From Natronorubrum aibiense (GTDB taxonomy: Archaea > Halobacteriota > Halobacteria > Halobacteriales > Natrialbaceae), in assembly GCF_009392895.1 (NCBI RefSeq), contig NZ_CP045488.1:1240001-1304000 (forward strand): a DNA stretch of 64,000 bases, in the 5' to 3' direction. A program made the position numbers and the translations under genes. The notes below the pieces were generated by a model, which saw only the letters and a list, made by a program, of their open reading frames with translations, searched no databases and was not told the origin of the DNA. This document shows positions 40,627 to 49,688 of the stretch, piece after piece. How positions within the stretch are numbered: position 1 is the first letter of the stretch; every line of letters starts with the position of its first letter.

Positions 40627-41766
40627 TTACGCCTCGTAGGCCTCCTGTGCGAGGCGGTGCAGTTTGTGGACGGTGTGTTCGTTCGGGCCGAGCTGGGCCT
40701 GTGCGATCGCGCCGGAGTCGAGACCGCGTTGCTGGCGCTCGACGAGTTCGAAGTCCTCTTCCTGAAGCTGACGGCTCGTCCGAACGAACTCCGCTTCTTC
40801 CTCGCTGAGGTCGGGGTCCTCGAAGTAGTAGTCCGCGACGAGCTGGAAGCGCCCCTCGTCGATGGGATCAATGATGTAGGTGCCGTAGCCGTCGGCGGTC
40901 CCGTACATGTTGACTGTAAAGTTCGGCCAGAAGTAGTAGAACTTCGCCTCGTGCTCCTCGTGAATGCGCATCTCGTCGTCGACGTCTTCCTTGTGCTGAT
41001 AGTGCAGCACCCAGTGGTAGTCGTTGACCTCGAGTTCGGACTCGAGCAGTTCGAGATCCCTGACCCAGTCCTGGTGGTTGGCCTGACAGTGGTCGCACTC
41101 GGAGTAGTTGCCGCCGAAGACCTTCCAGTTGCACTCGACCTCCGAGACGATGCGCCGGGCGAGCTGGTACTCCTCGAGCGGGAGCGCCTCGAGTTCGGAT
41201 TTCATTTTCCCGGCCTGTTCGTCGAGTGACATCGGCTCCTCGTCGAAATTGACGAAAACGAACGGGCCGATGCGGTCGCTGTGGACCTCCATGAGAGCGT
41301 TCTCCTCGGCGTCGAGTTCGGGGACGTCTTCGTCCTCGAGGTCGGGGTTCAGTCGTGCCTCCTCGAAACTCCGCGGCGTACTCGCGAGATCGCCGTCGAG
41401 GTCGTACGTCCAGAGGTGGTACGGACACTGGATCCGGCTCGCGCTGCCCGGATCGGTCATCGGCGTCTCCTCGACCATCGCCGACCCGCGGTGGGCACAG
41501 ACGTTGTAAAACGCCTGTACGTCGCCCTCGTGGTTTCGAACCACGATGATCTCTCGGTCGCCGATCGTCCGGGTGAAGTAGTCTCCCGGCTCCGGAATGC
41601 AGTTTACGTGTCCCGCGTACACCCAGTACTGACCGAACACCGCCTCCTTTTCCATTTCGTGGACGTCCGGGTCCGTGAAGTACTGCGCCGGCAAGGCGTT
41701 CGTCTCGTCCGTGATATCGGGACTGACCGCTTCGACCTCGTCGAGACCGTTGTTCCACCGTGTCAT
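40627..41766 (-). CDS. Rieske non-heme iron oxygenase, probable glycine betaine monooxygenase
   Basis: This 379-residue oxygenase alpha subunit has a 2Fe-2S Rieske site C90-x-H92 (CAHRG) and C114-x2-H117 (CPYHLW). Mononuclear iron ligands are likely within NYSECDHCQANH (N220, E223, H226, H231). The C-terminal ERQQRGLDSG recalls choline, carnitine and betaine monooxygenases such as GbcA, which remove one methyl from glycine betaine to give dimethylglycine and formaldehyde. Context supports this: sarcosine oxidase, dimethylglycine dehydrogenase and a BCCT transporter follow. No reductase (GbcB-like) gene is visible nearby. Substrate assignment is inference from family and neighbours. Confidence 0.82.
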   Translation of the reverse strand: MTRWNNGLDEVEAVSPDITDETNALPAQYFTDPDVHEMEKEAVFGQYWVYAGHVNCIPEPGDYFTRTIGDREIIVVRNHEGDVQAFYNVCAHRGSAMVEETPMTDPGSASRIQCPYHLWTYDLDGDLASTPRSFEEARLNPDLEDEDVPELDAEENALMEVHSDRIGPFVFVNFDEEPMSLDEQAGKMKSELEALPLEEYQLARRIVSEVECNWKVFGGNYSECDHCQANHQDWVRDLELLESELEVNDYHWVLHYQHKEDVDDEMRIHEEHEAKFYYFWPNFTVNMYGTADGYGTYIIDPIDEGRFQLVADYYFEDPDLSEEEAEFVRTSRQLQEEDFELVERQQRGLDSGAIAQAQLGPNEHTVHKLHRLAQEAYEA

Positions 41767-41990
41767 ACTGTATGGTATGGCATGGCGTATCGGTCAATAA
41801 GGGTTGATCGCAGGTAGTTCGTATCTATAAGTGATGCCGGCCGTACAGTTCGCCGTTGACACCTCGAGCGACGATTCTCGAGTCGATGCCGACTGCGGGT
41901 TTCGAACCCGATCGTTCGCCGACGATTCAAAAAGGTACGATATAAGACGGAGTAACAATCAAGGGGCGCGTCGCCGAATCGGCCGGCAGT

Positions 41991-43136
41991 ATGCCTTCGA
42001 CTGGAGATCGGTACGACGTCATCGTGATCGGCGTCGGCGGGATGGGCAGCGCGACGACGTACCACCTCGCCGACCGCGGACTCGACGTGTTAGGACTCGA
42101 GCGCTACGACATCCCTCACACGATGGGCTCGTCACACGGCATCACGCGCATCATTCGCCGCGCCTACTACGAACACCCTTCGTATATTCCGCTCATCGAG
42201 CGCGCGTACGACCTCTGGGACGACCTTGCAGCGGACACTGGTCGCGACGTGATTCACCGGACGGGATCGATCGACGCCGGCCCCGAGGGCAACGTCGTCT
42301 TCGAGGGCTCGCTGCGCTCGTGTGAGGAACACAACATTCCCCACGAGGTGCTCACGAGCGCGGAGGTCGCCGAGCGCTTCCCGGGCTACGACCTCCCGGA
42401 CGGCCACCGGGCGCTGTACCAGCCCGACGGCGGCTTCGTCGTCCCCGAACAGGCTATCGTCGGCCACGTCGAAGCGGCCCAGGCGGTGGGTGCCGACGTC
42501 CGCGCCCGCGAGCAGGTTCTCGAGTGGGAGCCGACGCCCGACGGCGGCGTCCGCGTTGAGACCGACCGGGGCACCTACGACGCCGAAAAGATGGTGCTCG
42601 CCGCCGGGGCCTGGAACGACAAGTTCACCGACGCGCTCTCCGGACTCGCGGTTCCCGAACGACAGGTGTTGGGCTGGTTCCAGCCCAAGCGCCCGTCGAC
42701 GTTCGAACCCGCAAATTTCCCCGTCTGGAACCTGAAAGTACCCGAAGGCCGGTTCTACGGCCTGCCGATCTACGACGTCCCGGGGTTCAAGATCGGTAAG
42801 TACCACCACCGCGACGAGCAGGTCGATCCGGACGACTACGACACCGAACCGAACCGCGAGGACGAGCACCTGCTCCGGGAGGTCACGGCGAACTACTTCC
42901 CCGAGGCCGCCGGGCCCACGATGCGACTCGCGACCTGCATGTTCACGAACTCCCCCGACGAGCACTTCATCCTCGATACGCTCCCCGACCACCCGCAGGT
43001 GGCCGTCGGCGCGGGCTTTTCCGGCCACGGCTTCAAGTTCGCCAGCGTTATCGGTGAGATCCTCGCCGATCTCGCGGCCGACGGCGATACCGACCACCCG
43101 ATCGAGATGTTTCGACTGGATCGGTTCGACGACTGA
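41991..43136 (+). CDS. Monomeric sarcosine oxidase / N-methyl amino acid oxidase
   Basis: This 381-residue flavoprotein oxidatively demethylates sarcosine to glycine. The dinucleotide fold is VIVIGVGGMGSATTYHLA (residues 10-27), followed by MGSSHGITRIIRRAYYEHP, in which the SSHG-x-TR stretch is typical of MSOX and SolA. The cysteine for covalent FAD attachment is C316 in ATCMFTNSPDEHFILD, in the same position as C315 of bacterial MSOX. The C-terminal GAGFSGHGFKFASVIG is also typical. It is divergent from the Rieske gene. N-methyltryptophan oxidase cannot be excluded, but context favours sarcosine. Confidence 0.87.
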   Translation: MPSTGDRYDVIVIGVGGMGSATTYHLADRGLDVLGLERYDIPHTMGSSHGITRIIRRAYYEHPSYIPLIERAYDLWDDLAADTGRDVIHRTGSIDAGPEGNVVFEGSLRSCEEHNIPHEVLTSAEVAERFPGYDLPDGHRALYQPDGGFVVPEQAIVGHVEAAQAVGADVRAREQVLEWEPTPDGGVRVETDRGTYDAEKMVLAAGAWNDKFTDALSGLAVPERQVLGWFQPKRPSTFEPANFPVWNLKVPEGRFYGLPIYDVPGFKIGKYHHRDEQVDPDDYDTEPNREDEHLLREVTANYFPEAAGPTMRLATCMFTNSPDEHFILDTLPDHPQVAVGAGFSGHGFKFASVIGEILADLAADGDTDHPIEMFRLDRFDD

Positions 43137-43258
43137 CTCGGTCGACAGTTCGTCTCCGTACCGACCTTCGATGGATCGTGAACAGCAGTCCATTCGACTC
43201 GAGCGACGCATCGGTGCGTCGGGCGCGTCGGGTAAATCGGATGCGTCGATTTCCGTCA

Positions 43259-43639
43259 CTAACTGGATGGGTCGACAGCGTCGGACGATGTGACGAGCAT
43301 CGGAAGGAAGCGTCGGAGGATCAGCACGAAGACGACGACGAGGACCGCGATCCCAAGCGCGAGCGGGAGCGGATTGTCGTCGACCAACCAGTAGCCAAAC
43401 GGCGTTCCGATCAGGACCGACGGCGGTGCCATCCCGCCGAGGAGAACCGCCAGCAGGCCGAGGAGGCCTTGCAGAACGTGCTCATCTTCGGGAACATAGC
43501 GGTACAATCCAAGGGCGACCGTAAGACAGCCGAGTCCGAACGCGAGTAGCCCGCCGAGGGCGACGTACGCTGCCAACGCGAGCCCCGTGCCGGCGGTTAT
43601 CGTCAGGTCGTACTCCTGTGTCCGACGAGAGGGCGTCAT
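43259..43639 (-). CDS. Small haloarchaeal membrane protein
   Basis: The 126-residue protein has four hydrophobic segments: TAGTGLALAAYVALGGLLAF, LTVALGLYRYV, LLGLLAVLLGGMAPPSVLIG and LPLALGIAVLVVVFVLIL. It starts at 43639 (MTPSRRTQEYD); a GTG two codons upstream is also possible. No family recognised. It lies between two FAD enzyme genes of the betaine region in the opposite direction. Confidence 0.6.
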   Translation of the reverse strand: MTPSRRTQEYDLTITAGTGLALAAYVALGGLLAFGLGCLTVALGLYRYVPEDEHVLQGLLGLLAVLLGGMAPPSVLIGTPFGYWLVDDNPLPLALGIAVLVVVFVLILRRFLPMLVTSSDAVDPSS

Positions 43640-43901
43640 ACCCACTATTTTCTCTCAGAAACAAATCAATTCACTGGTATCTCTGTGACCTGTGTATCGA
43701 ACTATTTCGCCGTGACTGGGCGTCGCCGATCCGAGCACGTGATGTATTCGATCCACCGCTCCTGGCCGCGTTTTGGTCGATCAATTCATCGAGCCGGTCT
43801 CACTGATAGCTAGCACCCGGTATCGGTTCTCCCGACTGTTATACGGCACAGATTATACACCCGGATAGCTATGCGCGAACGAGTGGCAGTATCCGTGTCA
43901 C

Positions 43902-46418
43902 ATGAGTACAGGGAACACGATTCCAGACCGTGCAGGAACCGTTATCGTCGGTGCTGGCTGTGTCGGCTGTAGCGCCGCCTATCACCTGACCCAACTCGGC
44001 CGTGAGGACATCGTGGTCGTCGATCAGGGACCGCTGTTCGAAACCGGTGGCTCCACCTCTCACGCCCCTGGGCTGGTGTTCCAGACGGGGGGCAACAAGC
44101 TGATGACGCGGATGGCATCGTACACGCGCGAGTTGTACGAAGAACTCGAGAGCTTTCGGACATGCGGTGGCATCGAGGTAGCCTACACCGAGGATCGCTG
44201 GGAGTACCTGAAACGAAAGCTCGAGCGCGGTCAGGCCTACGGTATCGAGGACGGGGAACTCCTCTCGCCCGACGCGGTCGCCGACCGCGTTCCCCAACTC
44301 GACTCCGACACCATCCACGGCGGCTACTACGTCCCGACGGACGGGAAGGCCCACGCCGTCGACGCTTCGGCCACGATGGCCGAGCGCGCTCGAGCCGCCG
44401 GCGCCGAGTTCTACGGCGAGACGACGGTAACGGACCTCGAGGTCGAGGGCGGCGAGATTCAGGCGGTCGTCACCGACCGCGGGCGCATCGCGGCCGACGA
44501 GGTGCTGCTGGCGACGAACATCTGGGGCCCGCTGTTCGGCGACATGGTCGACGTCGACATTCCGCTCGTGCCCTGTGCCCACCAGTATCTCGTCTCGGAT
44601 GAGCTCCCCGAACTCGCCGGCGCGAGCCGCGAGATCGAACAGCCGCTGTTGCGCCATCAGGATCGATCGCTGTACTTCCGCCAGCACGGCGAGTCCTACG
44701 GCATCGGCTCGTACAACCACGAACCGTTGCTGGTCGACCCCGAGGACATCTACGGGCCCGACCAACTCGAGGATCTGGGCCTCGAGTACCCCTCGCTGCG
44801 GGAGTTCACCGAGGAGCACTTCTACGAAAACACCCACCCCGATCACGACCAGACGGCCTACGACGCGGCCTGTGAACTCGTTCCGTCGCTGCGAGACGCC
44901 GAGTTCGAGTCGGCGATCAACGGCATGTTCTGTTTCACCCCTGACGGGATGCCGATCCTCGGTCCGACGGAGGAGATCGACGGCCTCTGGTGGGCGCTCG
45001 CGATTTGGGTCACCCAGTCGGGCGGCGCGGGGAGCGTCGTCGCCCACTGGATGGAAGACGGCATCCCCCGCCTCGACGGCGAGCGCGTCGACGCCACGGG
45101 GGCACACCTCTCGCGGTTCCAGCCCCATACAGGCTCGCGGGAGTACACGCGGGGTCGGGGCGCACAGCAGTACCAGGAGGTCTACCAGCTGATCCATCCG
45201 CGAGAGCAACCCCAAGGACAGCGCGGGCTCCGCCGAAGCCCGTTCTACGGACGCCAGCAGGAACTCGGCGCGGAGTTCTACGACTCGGGTGGCTGGGAGA
45301 TGCCGCAGTGGTACGAGACGAACGAATCCTTACTCGAGGAGTACGACGTGCCCGACCGGCCGGACTGGCTCGATCGAAACTGGTCGAAAGCTCAAGGCGT
45401 CGAACATCAGGCCGTCCGCGACCGCGTCGCGATGGTCGACATGACCACCTACACCGGAATCGAGGTGACCGGCGACGGCGCGACCGACCTCCTCCAAGGG
45501 CTGCTGACGAACGATATCGACGTCTCGCCGGGCCGGATCCGCTACGCGGCGATGTGCAACGCAGACGGTGGCGTTCTCGCCGACGTAACGGTCGCACGGC
45601 TTGCGGACGACCGATACATGGTGTTTACCGGCGGGGGCAACTCCGCGACGCTGCACTCGCGGTGGATCCGCGAGCACGCGCCCGACGACGGCTCCGTCGC
45701 GGTGACGACCCACGACTCGAGCATGTGCGGAATCGGCGTTTTCGGCCCCGACGCACGCTCCGTCCTGTCGTCGCTCGTCGAGACGGACCTCTCGAACGAC
45801 GCCTTTCCCTTCTACACCGCCCAGGAAACCTACCTCGAGAGCATCCCCGTGACGATGCTTCGGCTCTCCTACGCTGGGGAACTGGGCTGGGAGCTGTACG
45901 CGCCGATGGAGTACGGCGCGCAACTGTGGCAGACGATCGAGGACGCCGGCGAGGCCTACGGCATCGTTCCGATGGGCTGGGAAGCGCTCGATTCGACGAG
46001 TATGGAGAAAGGGTTCCGGCTGTGGGGCACCGACATTACCCCCGAGTACAACCCCTACGAGGCCGGGATCGGCTTCGCGGTCGACCTCGAGACCGACTTT
46101 GTTGGAAAGGACGCGCTGCTCGAGGCCAAAGACGCGGGCATCGACCGCAAGATCGCCCCGATCACGCTCGACGAGCCCGGCGCCGTCGTTGACGCGGGTC
46201 ATCCGGTACTCGATCCCGACAGCGGTGACGTCCTCGGCGATGTCGTTCGCGCTGACTACGGCTACACGATCGACGCCGGGATCGCGTACGCCTATCTGCC
46301 GGTCGAGTACGCTGAGGCGGGATGTGATGTCGAGATCAGCTACGAGAACGAGCGCCACGCCGCGACGGTCCGGGACGAGCCGCTGTTCGATCCCGACCGC
46401 GAGAAAATGATCTGTTGA
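43902..46418 (+). CDS. Dimethylglycine/sarcosine dehydrogenase (FAD domain plus GcvT domain)
   Basis: This 838-residue enzyme has an N-terminal FAD oxidoreductase domain (VIVGAGCVGCSAAYHLT, then GGSTSHAPGLVFQTGG, where H54 is at the position used for covalent FAD in dimethylglycine dehydrogenase). An FAO middle part follows, with PILGPTEEIDGLWWALAIWVTQSGG. The C-terminal GcvT-like, tetrahydrofolate-binding part includes RVAMVDMTTYTGIEV, GELGWELYAP and PYEAGIGFAVDLE. It oxidatively demethylates dimethylglycine to sarcosine (or sarcosine to glycine), passing the one-carbon unit to folate. It lies five bases before the ammonia-lyase gene. Substrate is inferred. Confidence 0.87.
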   Translation: MSTGNTIPDRAGTVIVGAGCVGCSAAYHLTQLGREDIVVVDQGPLFETGGSTSHAPGLVFQTGGNKLMTRMASYTRELYEELESFRTCGGIEVAYTEDRWEYLKRKLERGQAYGIEDGELLSPDAVADRVPQLDSDTIHGGYYVPTDGKAHAVDASATMAERARAAGAEFYGETTVTDLEVEGGEIQAVVTDRGRIAADEVLLATNIWGPLFGDMVDVDIPLVPCAHQYLVSDELPELAGASREIEQPLLRHQDRSLYFRQHGESYGIGSYNHEPLLVDPEDIYGPDQLEDLGLEYPSLREFTEEHFYENTHPDHDQTAYDAACELVPSLRDAEFESAINGMFCFTPDGMPILGPTEEIDGLWWALAIWVTQSGGAGSVVAHWMEDGIPRLDGERVDATGAHLSRFQPHTGSREYTRGRGAQQYQEVYQLIHPREQPQGQRGLRRSPFYGRQQELGAEFYDSGGWEMPQWYETNESLLEEYDVPDRPDWLDRNWSKAQGVEHQAVRDRVAMVDMTTYTGIEVTGDGATDLLQGLLTNDIDVSPGRIRYAAMCNADGGVLADVTVARLADDRYMVFTGGGNSATLHSRWIREHAPDDGSVAVTTHDSSMCGIGVFGPDARSVLSSLVETDLSNDAFPFYTAQETYLESIPVTMLRLSYAGELGWELYAPMEYGAQLWQTIEDAGEAYGIVPMGWEALDSTSMEKGFRLWGTDITPEYNPYEAGIGFAVDLETDFVGKDALLEAKDAGIDRKIAPITLDEPGAVVDAGHPVLDPDSGDVLGDVVRADYGYTIDAGIAYAYLPVEYAEAGCDVEISYENERHAATVRDEPLFDPDREKMIC

Positions 46419-46423
46419 CAACC

Positions 46424-47659
46424 ATGAGCCAGGAGTACAGCAGTGTCGACATCGCCGACATCGAAGCGGCCCGCGATCGGATCGACGACGAGTCGGTCGT
46501 CAAGCGCACGCCGATCGAGCGGAGCACCTCGCTCGACGAACTGACCGGCGGCGAGGTCCACCTCAAGATGGAGCACCTCCAGTGGACGGGCTCGTTCAAA
46601 ACCCGCGGCGCGTACAACAAGATCGCCCAGTGCGTCGCCGAGGGCGACACGGAACGAGTCGTCGCGGCCAGCGCCGGCAATCACGCACAGGGCGTCGCGC
46701 TCGCGGCGACGGAACTCGGTGTCGACGCCACGATCGTCATGCCGAAAGGCGCACCGCAGGCGAAGGTCGACGCCACTCGGAGTTACGGTGCCGACGTCGA
46801 ACTCGTCGGCAGCGACTTCCGGGAAGCGATGGCCCACGCTCAGGGGCTCGTCGGCGACGAGCGGACGACGTTCGTCCACGCCTACGATGATCCCGCGATC
46901 GTCGCCGGACAGGGGACGCTCGGCCTCGAGATGTACGACGACCTTCCGTCGGTCGACACCGTGGTCGTCCCGATCGGCGGCGGGGGGCTCATCTCGGGGA
47001 TCGCGACGGCCTTCGCCGATCGCTCGCCTGGGACCCGAATCGTCGGCGTGCAAGCCAGCGGCGCGGCGACCGTCGCAGAGAGCCTTCGGAAAGGAACACC
47101 CGTCGCCCTCGATTCGGTCGATACGATCGCGGACGGCATCGCGACCGGTGGCATCTCGGAGCTGACGCTCTCGCTGATTGACGAGCACGTCGACGAGGTC
47201 GTCACCGTTACCGACGGCGAAATCGCTCGGGCAGTGTTGCTCTTGCTCGAGCGCGCCAAACAGGTCGTCGAGGGGGCTGGCGCGGCGTCGGTCGCTGCGA
47301 TCATCAGCGACGAACTCGACGTCGCGGGCGAGACGGTGATGCCGCTTCTGTGTGGCGGAAACCTCGATATGACGATGTTACAGACGGTGCTCGTCCACGC
47401 GCTGACCGACCGCGAACAACTGCTACGACTGCGCGTGCGAATCGACGACCGGCCGGGCAAGATGGAGGACGTCTCGGGCCTCATCGCCGAACACGGTGCG
47501 AACATCCAGACCGTCCGCCACGACCGCTCGGCGCCCGAATTAGACGTCGGCGAGGCGCACCTCGTCTTCCAGATCGAGACGAGCGGCTCGAGCCAGTCGC
47601 GGGCGATCGTTCGGTCGATTCGCGATCACGGCTACGAGGTTCGACATGTCAACGCCTGA
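46424..47659 (+). CDS. ilvA: Threonine/serine ammonia-lyase (PLP, with ACT domain)
   Basis: This 411-residue PLP enzyme removes ammonia from threonine (to 2-oxobutyrate) or serine (to pyruvate). The PLP lysine is K59 in GSFKTRGAYNK, the cofactor glycine loop is IGGGGLISGIA, and an ASAGNHAQGVALA segment binds the substrate carboxylate. The last 80 residues form an ACT domain (LLRLRVRIDDRPGKMEDVSGLIAEHG). It begins five bases after the dimethylglycine dehydrogenase stop, so it is in the same transcript. In that setting serine made from glycine by GlyA is a likely substrate, although threonine activity for isoleucine synthesis is equally compatible with the family. Confidence 0.9.
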   Translation: MSQEYSSVDIADIEAARDRIDDESVVKRTPIERSTSLDELTGGEVHLKMEHLQWTGSFKTRGAYNKIAQCVAEGDTERVVAASAGNHAQGVALAATELGVDATIVMPKGAPQAKVDATRSYGADVELVGSDFREAMAHAQGLVGDERTTFVHAYDDPAIVAGQGTLGLEMYDDLPSVDTVVVPIGGGGLISGIATAFADRSPGTRIVGVQASGAATVAESLRKGTPVALDSVDTIADGIATGGISELTLSLIDEHVDEVVTVTDGEIARAVLLLLERAKQVVEGAGAASVAAIISDELDVAGETVMPLLCGGNLDMTMLQTVLVHALTDREQLLRLRVRIDDRPGKMEDVSGLIAEHGANIQTVRHDRSAPELDVGEAHLVFQIETSGSSQSRAIVRSIRDHGYEVRHVNA

Positions 47660-47774
47660 CACAGATAGGTGACCGTATGACACTCCCCGCCTCGCTGGCG
47701 AACCAATTTGGCCGGCGGTATAAAAGTGACGCTGGCTATTAAGATAAATCTTGATTGCGGTTGTTGTTATCTTC

Positions 47775-47799
47775 TACCATGGTGTATGAGATCATGGTA
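47775..47799. promoter_or_regulatory. Inverted repeat overlapping a TATA box before the BCCT gene
   Basis: TACCATG and CATGGTA form an inverted repeat with an 11-bp spacer. The right arm runs into GGTATATAG, a good TATA box at about 47797-47803. A repressor or activator site at this promoter is plausible. The gene start is 120 bp downstream, so a leader of that length or a second promoter is implied. Confidence 0.4.
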
Positions 47800-47923
47800 T
47801 ATAGTGGCACAGGAGTTGTGCCGGTGCAAAACGACGGCAGATCCGTCGGTTTAACCGTGAGCGAACTCGAACTGAACCGGTCGACCGAACGAGGGAGGAC
47901 GCGCCCGTGGCGCGTGATCGGCT

Positions 47924-49543
47924 ATGACTGAGCGCGATTCGGACGGAGCGGTCCGAACCTTCCTCGATGAGCTCGATCCCACCGTGTTCGGGTTTGGGGT
48001 CGTCGTCGCCGTGCTAATCGTCGTGGCCTTTTTGTTCCGGGAGAATCGCACGCTCGAGCTCATGGAAGGGATCAACGAGTTCCTGTGGACGAGTTTCGGT
48101 TGGGCGTACCTCGTCTCGATGTTCGCGCTCGTTGGGTTCGTGCTGTATCTCATCTTTGGCCCGTGGGGCAACATCAAGCTGGGCAAGGAGGACGAAGACC
48201 CCGAGTTCAGCTTCCTCGCGTATTTCGCGATGTTGTACTCCGCGGGGATCGCTGCCGGCATCGTCTTTTGGGGCCCGGCGGAGGCGATCTTCCACTACTC
48301 GACGCCCTCGCCGTTTTCGGGAGTCGAAGCCGAATCGACAGCCGCCGCCATTAGCGCACTCCAGTACACCTTTTTCCACTGGGGAGTCTCGGCGTGGGCG
48401 GCGTACGTGGTCGTGGCGATTCCGATCGCCTACTTCGCCTACCGCCGCGACGCGCCGATGCGAATCTCGACGATTATTGGACCGATCGTCGGCTTCGACA
48501 ACCTCGACAGTCCCTGGGCGAAACTCGTGGACATCCTCGCCGTCTTCGCGACGATCGGCGGCATCGCGACAACGCTCGGCCTGGTCGGAAATCAGTTTCT
48601 CGTCGGCCTCGAGTACGCCGGCGGCATCTCCTTTGGTGATGCCGGAACCGTCCTCGTGATCACGGGGTTGACCGTGGCCTTTACCGTCTCGGTCGCACTC
48701 GGCGTCGAGCGCGGAATCCGCCGCATTTCGTACTTCAACATGGGACTGTTCGCCGTCCTGACGGGCGCAGCGTTCATCCTCGGACCGACGGTGTACATCA
48801 TGACTGTCGGCACCCAGGCGCTGGGGGCGTACGTCAACGAGTTCATCTCGATGAGTCTCTACATGGGTGCGGGCGAAACCGGCGGTCAGGGAGCCGACGC
48901 TGGCTTCGTCGGTGCCTGGACCGTCTTCTACTGGGCCTGGTGGTTCTCCTGGGCGCCGTTCGTCGGCCTCTTTATCGCCCGGATCTCTCGCGGGCGGACC
49001 GTCCGACAGGTCGCCGCCACCGGCGTCGTCGCGTCCACGGCCATCACGATCCCCTGGTTCGCGACGATGGGCGCCACCTCGATTTTCATGCAGTCGAGCG
49101 GTCAGGCCGATATCCTCGGCACGCTCGAGGCCTGGGGCTTCGAGGAGGCCGTCGCCGGCTACCCGATGTTCGAGGCGCTGCCGGCCGGCGAACTTCTCAC
49201 CGTCCTCTTTCTGGTGCTGGTGACGACCTTCTTCGTGACGTCGGCGGACTCCTCGACGCTCGCGCTGGGGATGCTCACCACCGGCGGCAAACGGAAGCCC
49301 TCGACGATCAACCGCGTTATCTGGGGCGGGCTCATGGGTGCACTGGCCTCGCTGCTGATGGTCGCTGGCGGTACGTCGGCGCTTCAGCAGGCGGCGATCA
49401 TCGCTGGCGGCCCCTTCGCGATTATCACGTTGCTCGCTGTCGGCGTCATGATCTGGATCTTTGGCAGCCGTCGGGCCGTCTTCCTCCGCGAGGAAGACCG
49501 CTCGACGACCACGACCGGGCCGGCCGCCTCCGACGACGACTGA
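47924..49543 (+). CDS. BCCT family transporter (glycine betaine/choline/carnitine)
   Basis: This 539-residue secondary transporter has about twelve hydrophobic segments. The BCCT tryptophan box is visible as FYWAWWFSWAPFVGLFIARISRGRT, and the substrate-site helix as YSAGIAAGIVFWGPAEAIFHY. DSSTLALGMLTTGG near residue 445 is also family-typical. It probably imports glycine betaine or a related trimethylamine using sodium or proton motive force; it may serve both osmoprotection and supply of the betaine catabolic enzymes encoded around it. The N-terminal 17 residues are acidic. Confidence 0.92.
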   Translation: MTERDSDGAVRTFLDELDPTVFGFGVVVAVLIVVAFLFRENRTLELMEGINEFLWTSFGWAYLVSMFALVGFVLYLIFGPWGNIKLGKEDEDPEFSFLAYFAMLYSAGIAAGIVFWGPAEAIFHYSTPSPFSGVEAESTAAAISALQYTFFHWGVSAWAAYVVVAIPIAYFAYRRDAPMRISTIIGPIVGFDNLDSPWAKLVDILAVFATIGGIATTLGLVGNQFLVGLEYAGGISFGDAGTVLVITGLTVAFTVSVALGVERGIRRISYFNMGLFAVLTGAAFILGPTVYIMTVGTQALGAYVNEFISMSLYMGAGETGGQGADAGFVGAWTVFYWAWWFSWAPFVGLFIARISRGRTVRQVAATGVVASTAITIPWFATMGATSIFMQSSGQADILGTLEAWGFEEAVAGYPMFEALPAGELLTVLFLVLVTTFFVTSADSSTLALGMLTTGGKRKPSTINRVIWGGLMGALASLLMVAGGTSALQQAAIIAGGPFAIITLLAVGVMIWIFGSRRAVFLREEDRSTTTTGPAASDDD

Positions 49544-49688
49544 GGTGGTCACGGACGGCTCGAATCGACGACTGTCGATCTCTCACCTCACCGTTTGTTT
49601 TGGTTCACGTCCGCACGCTACGCAATGGCAGGGCGTCCGGGCTCGAGCGCATCGTGAGTCGACCCAGCCCATCCGAGGACAGCAACGG

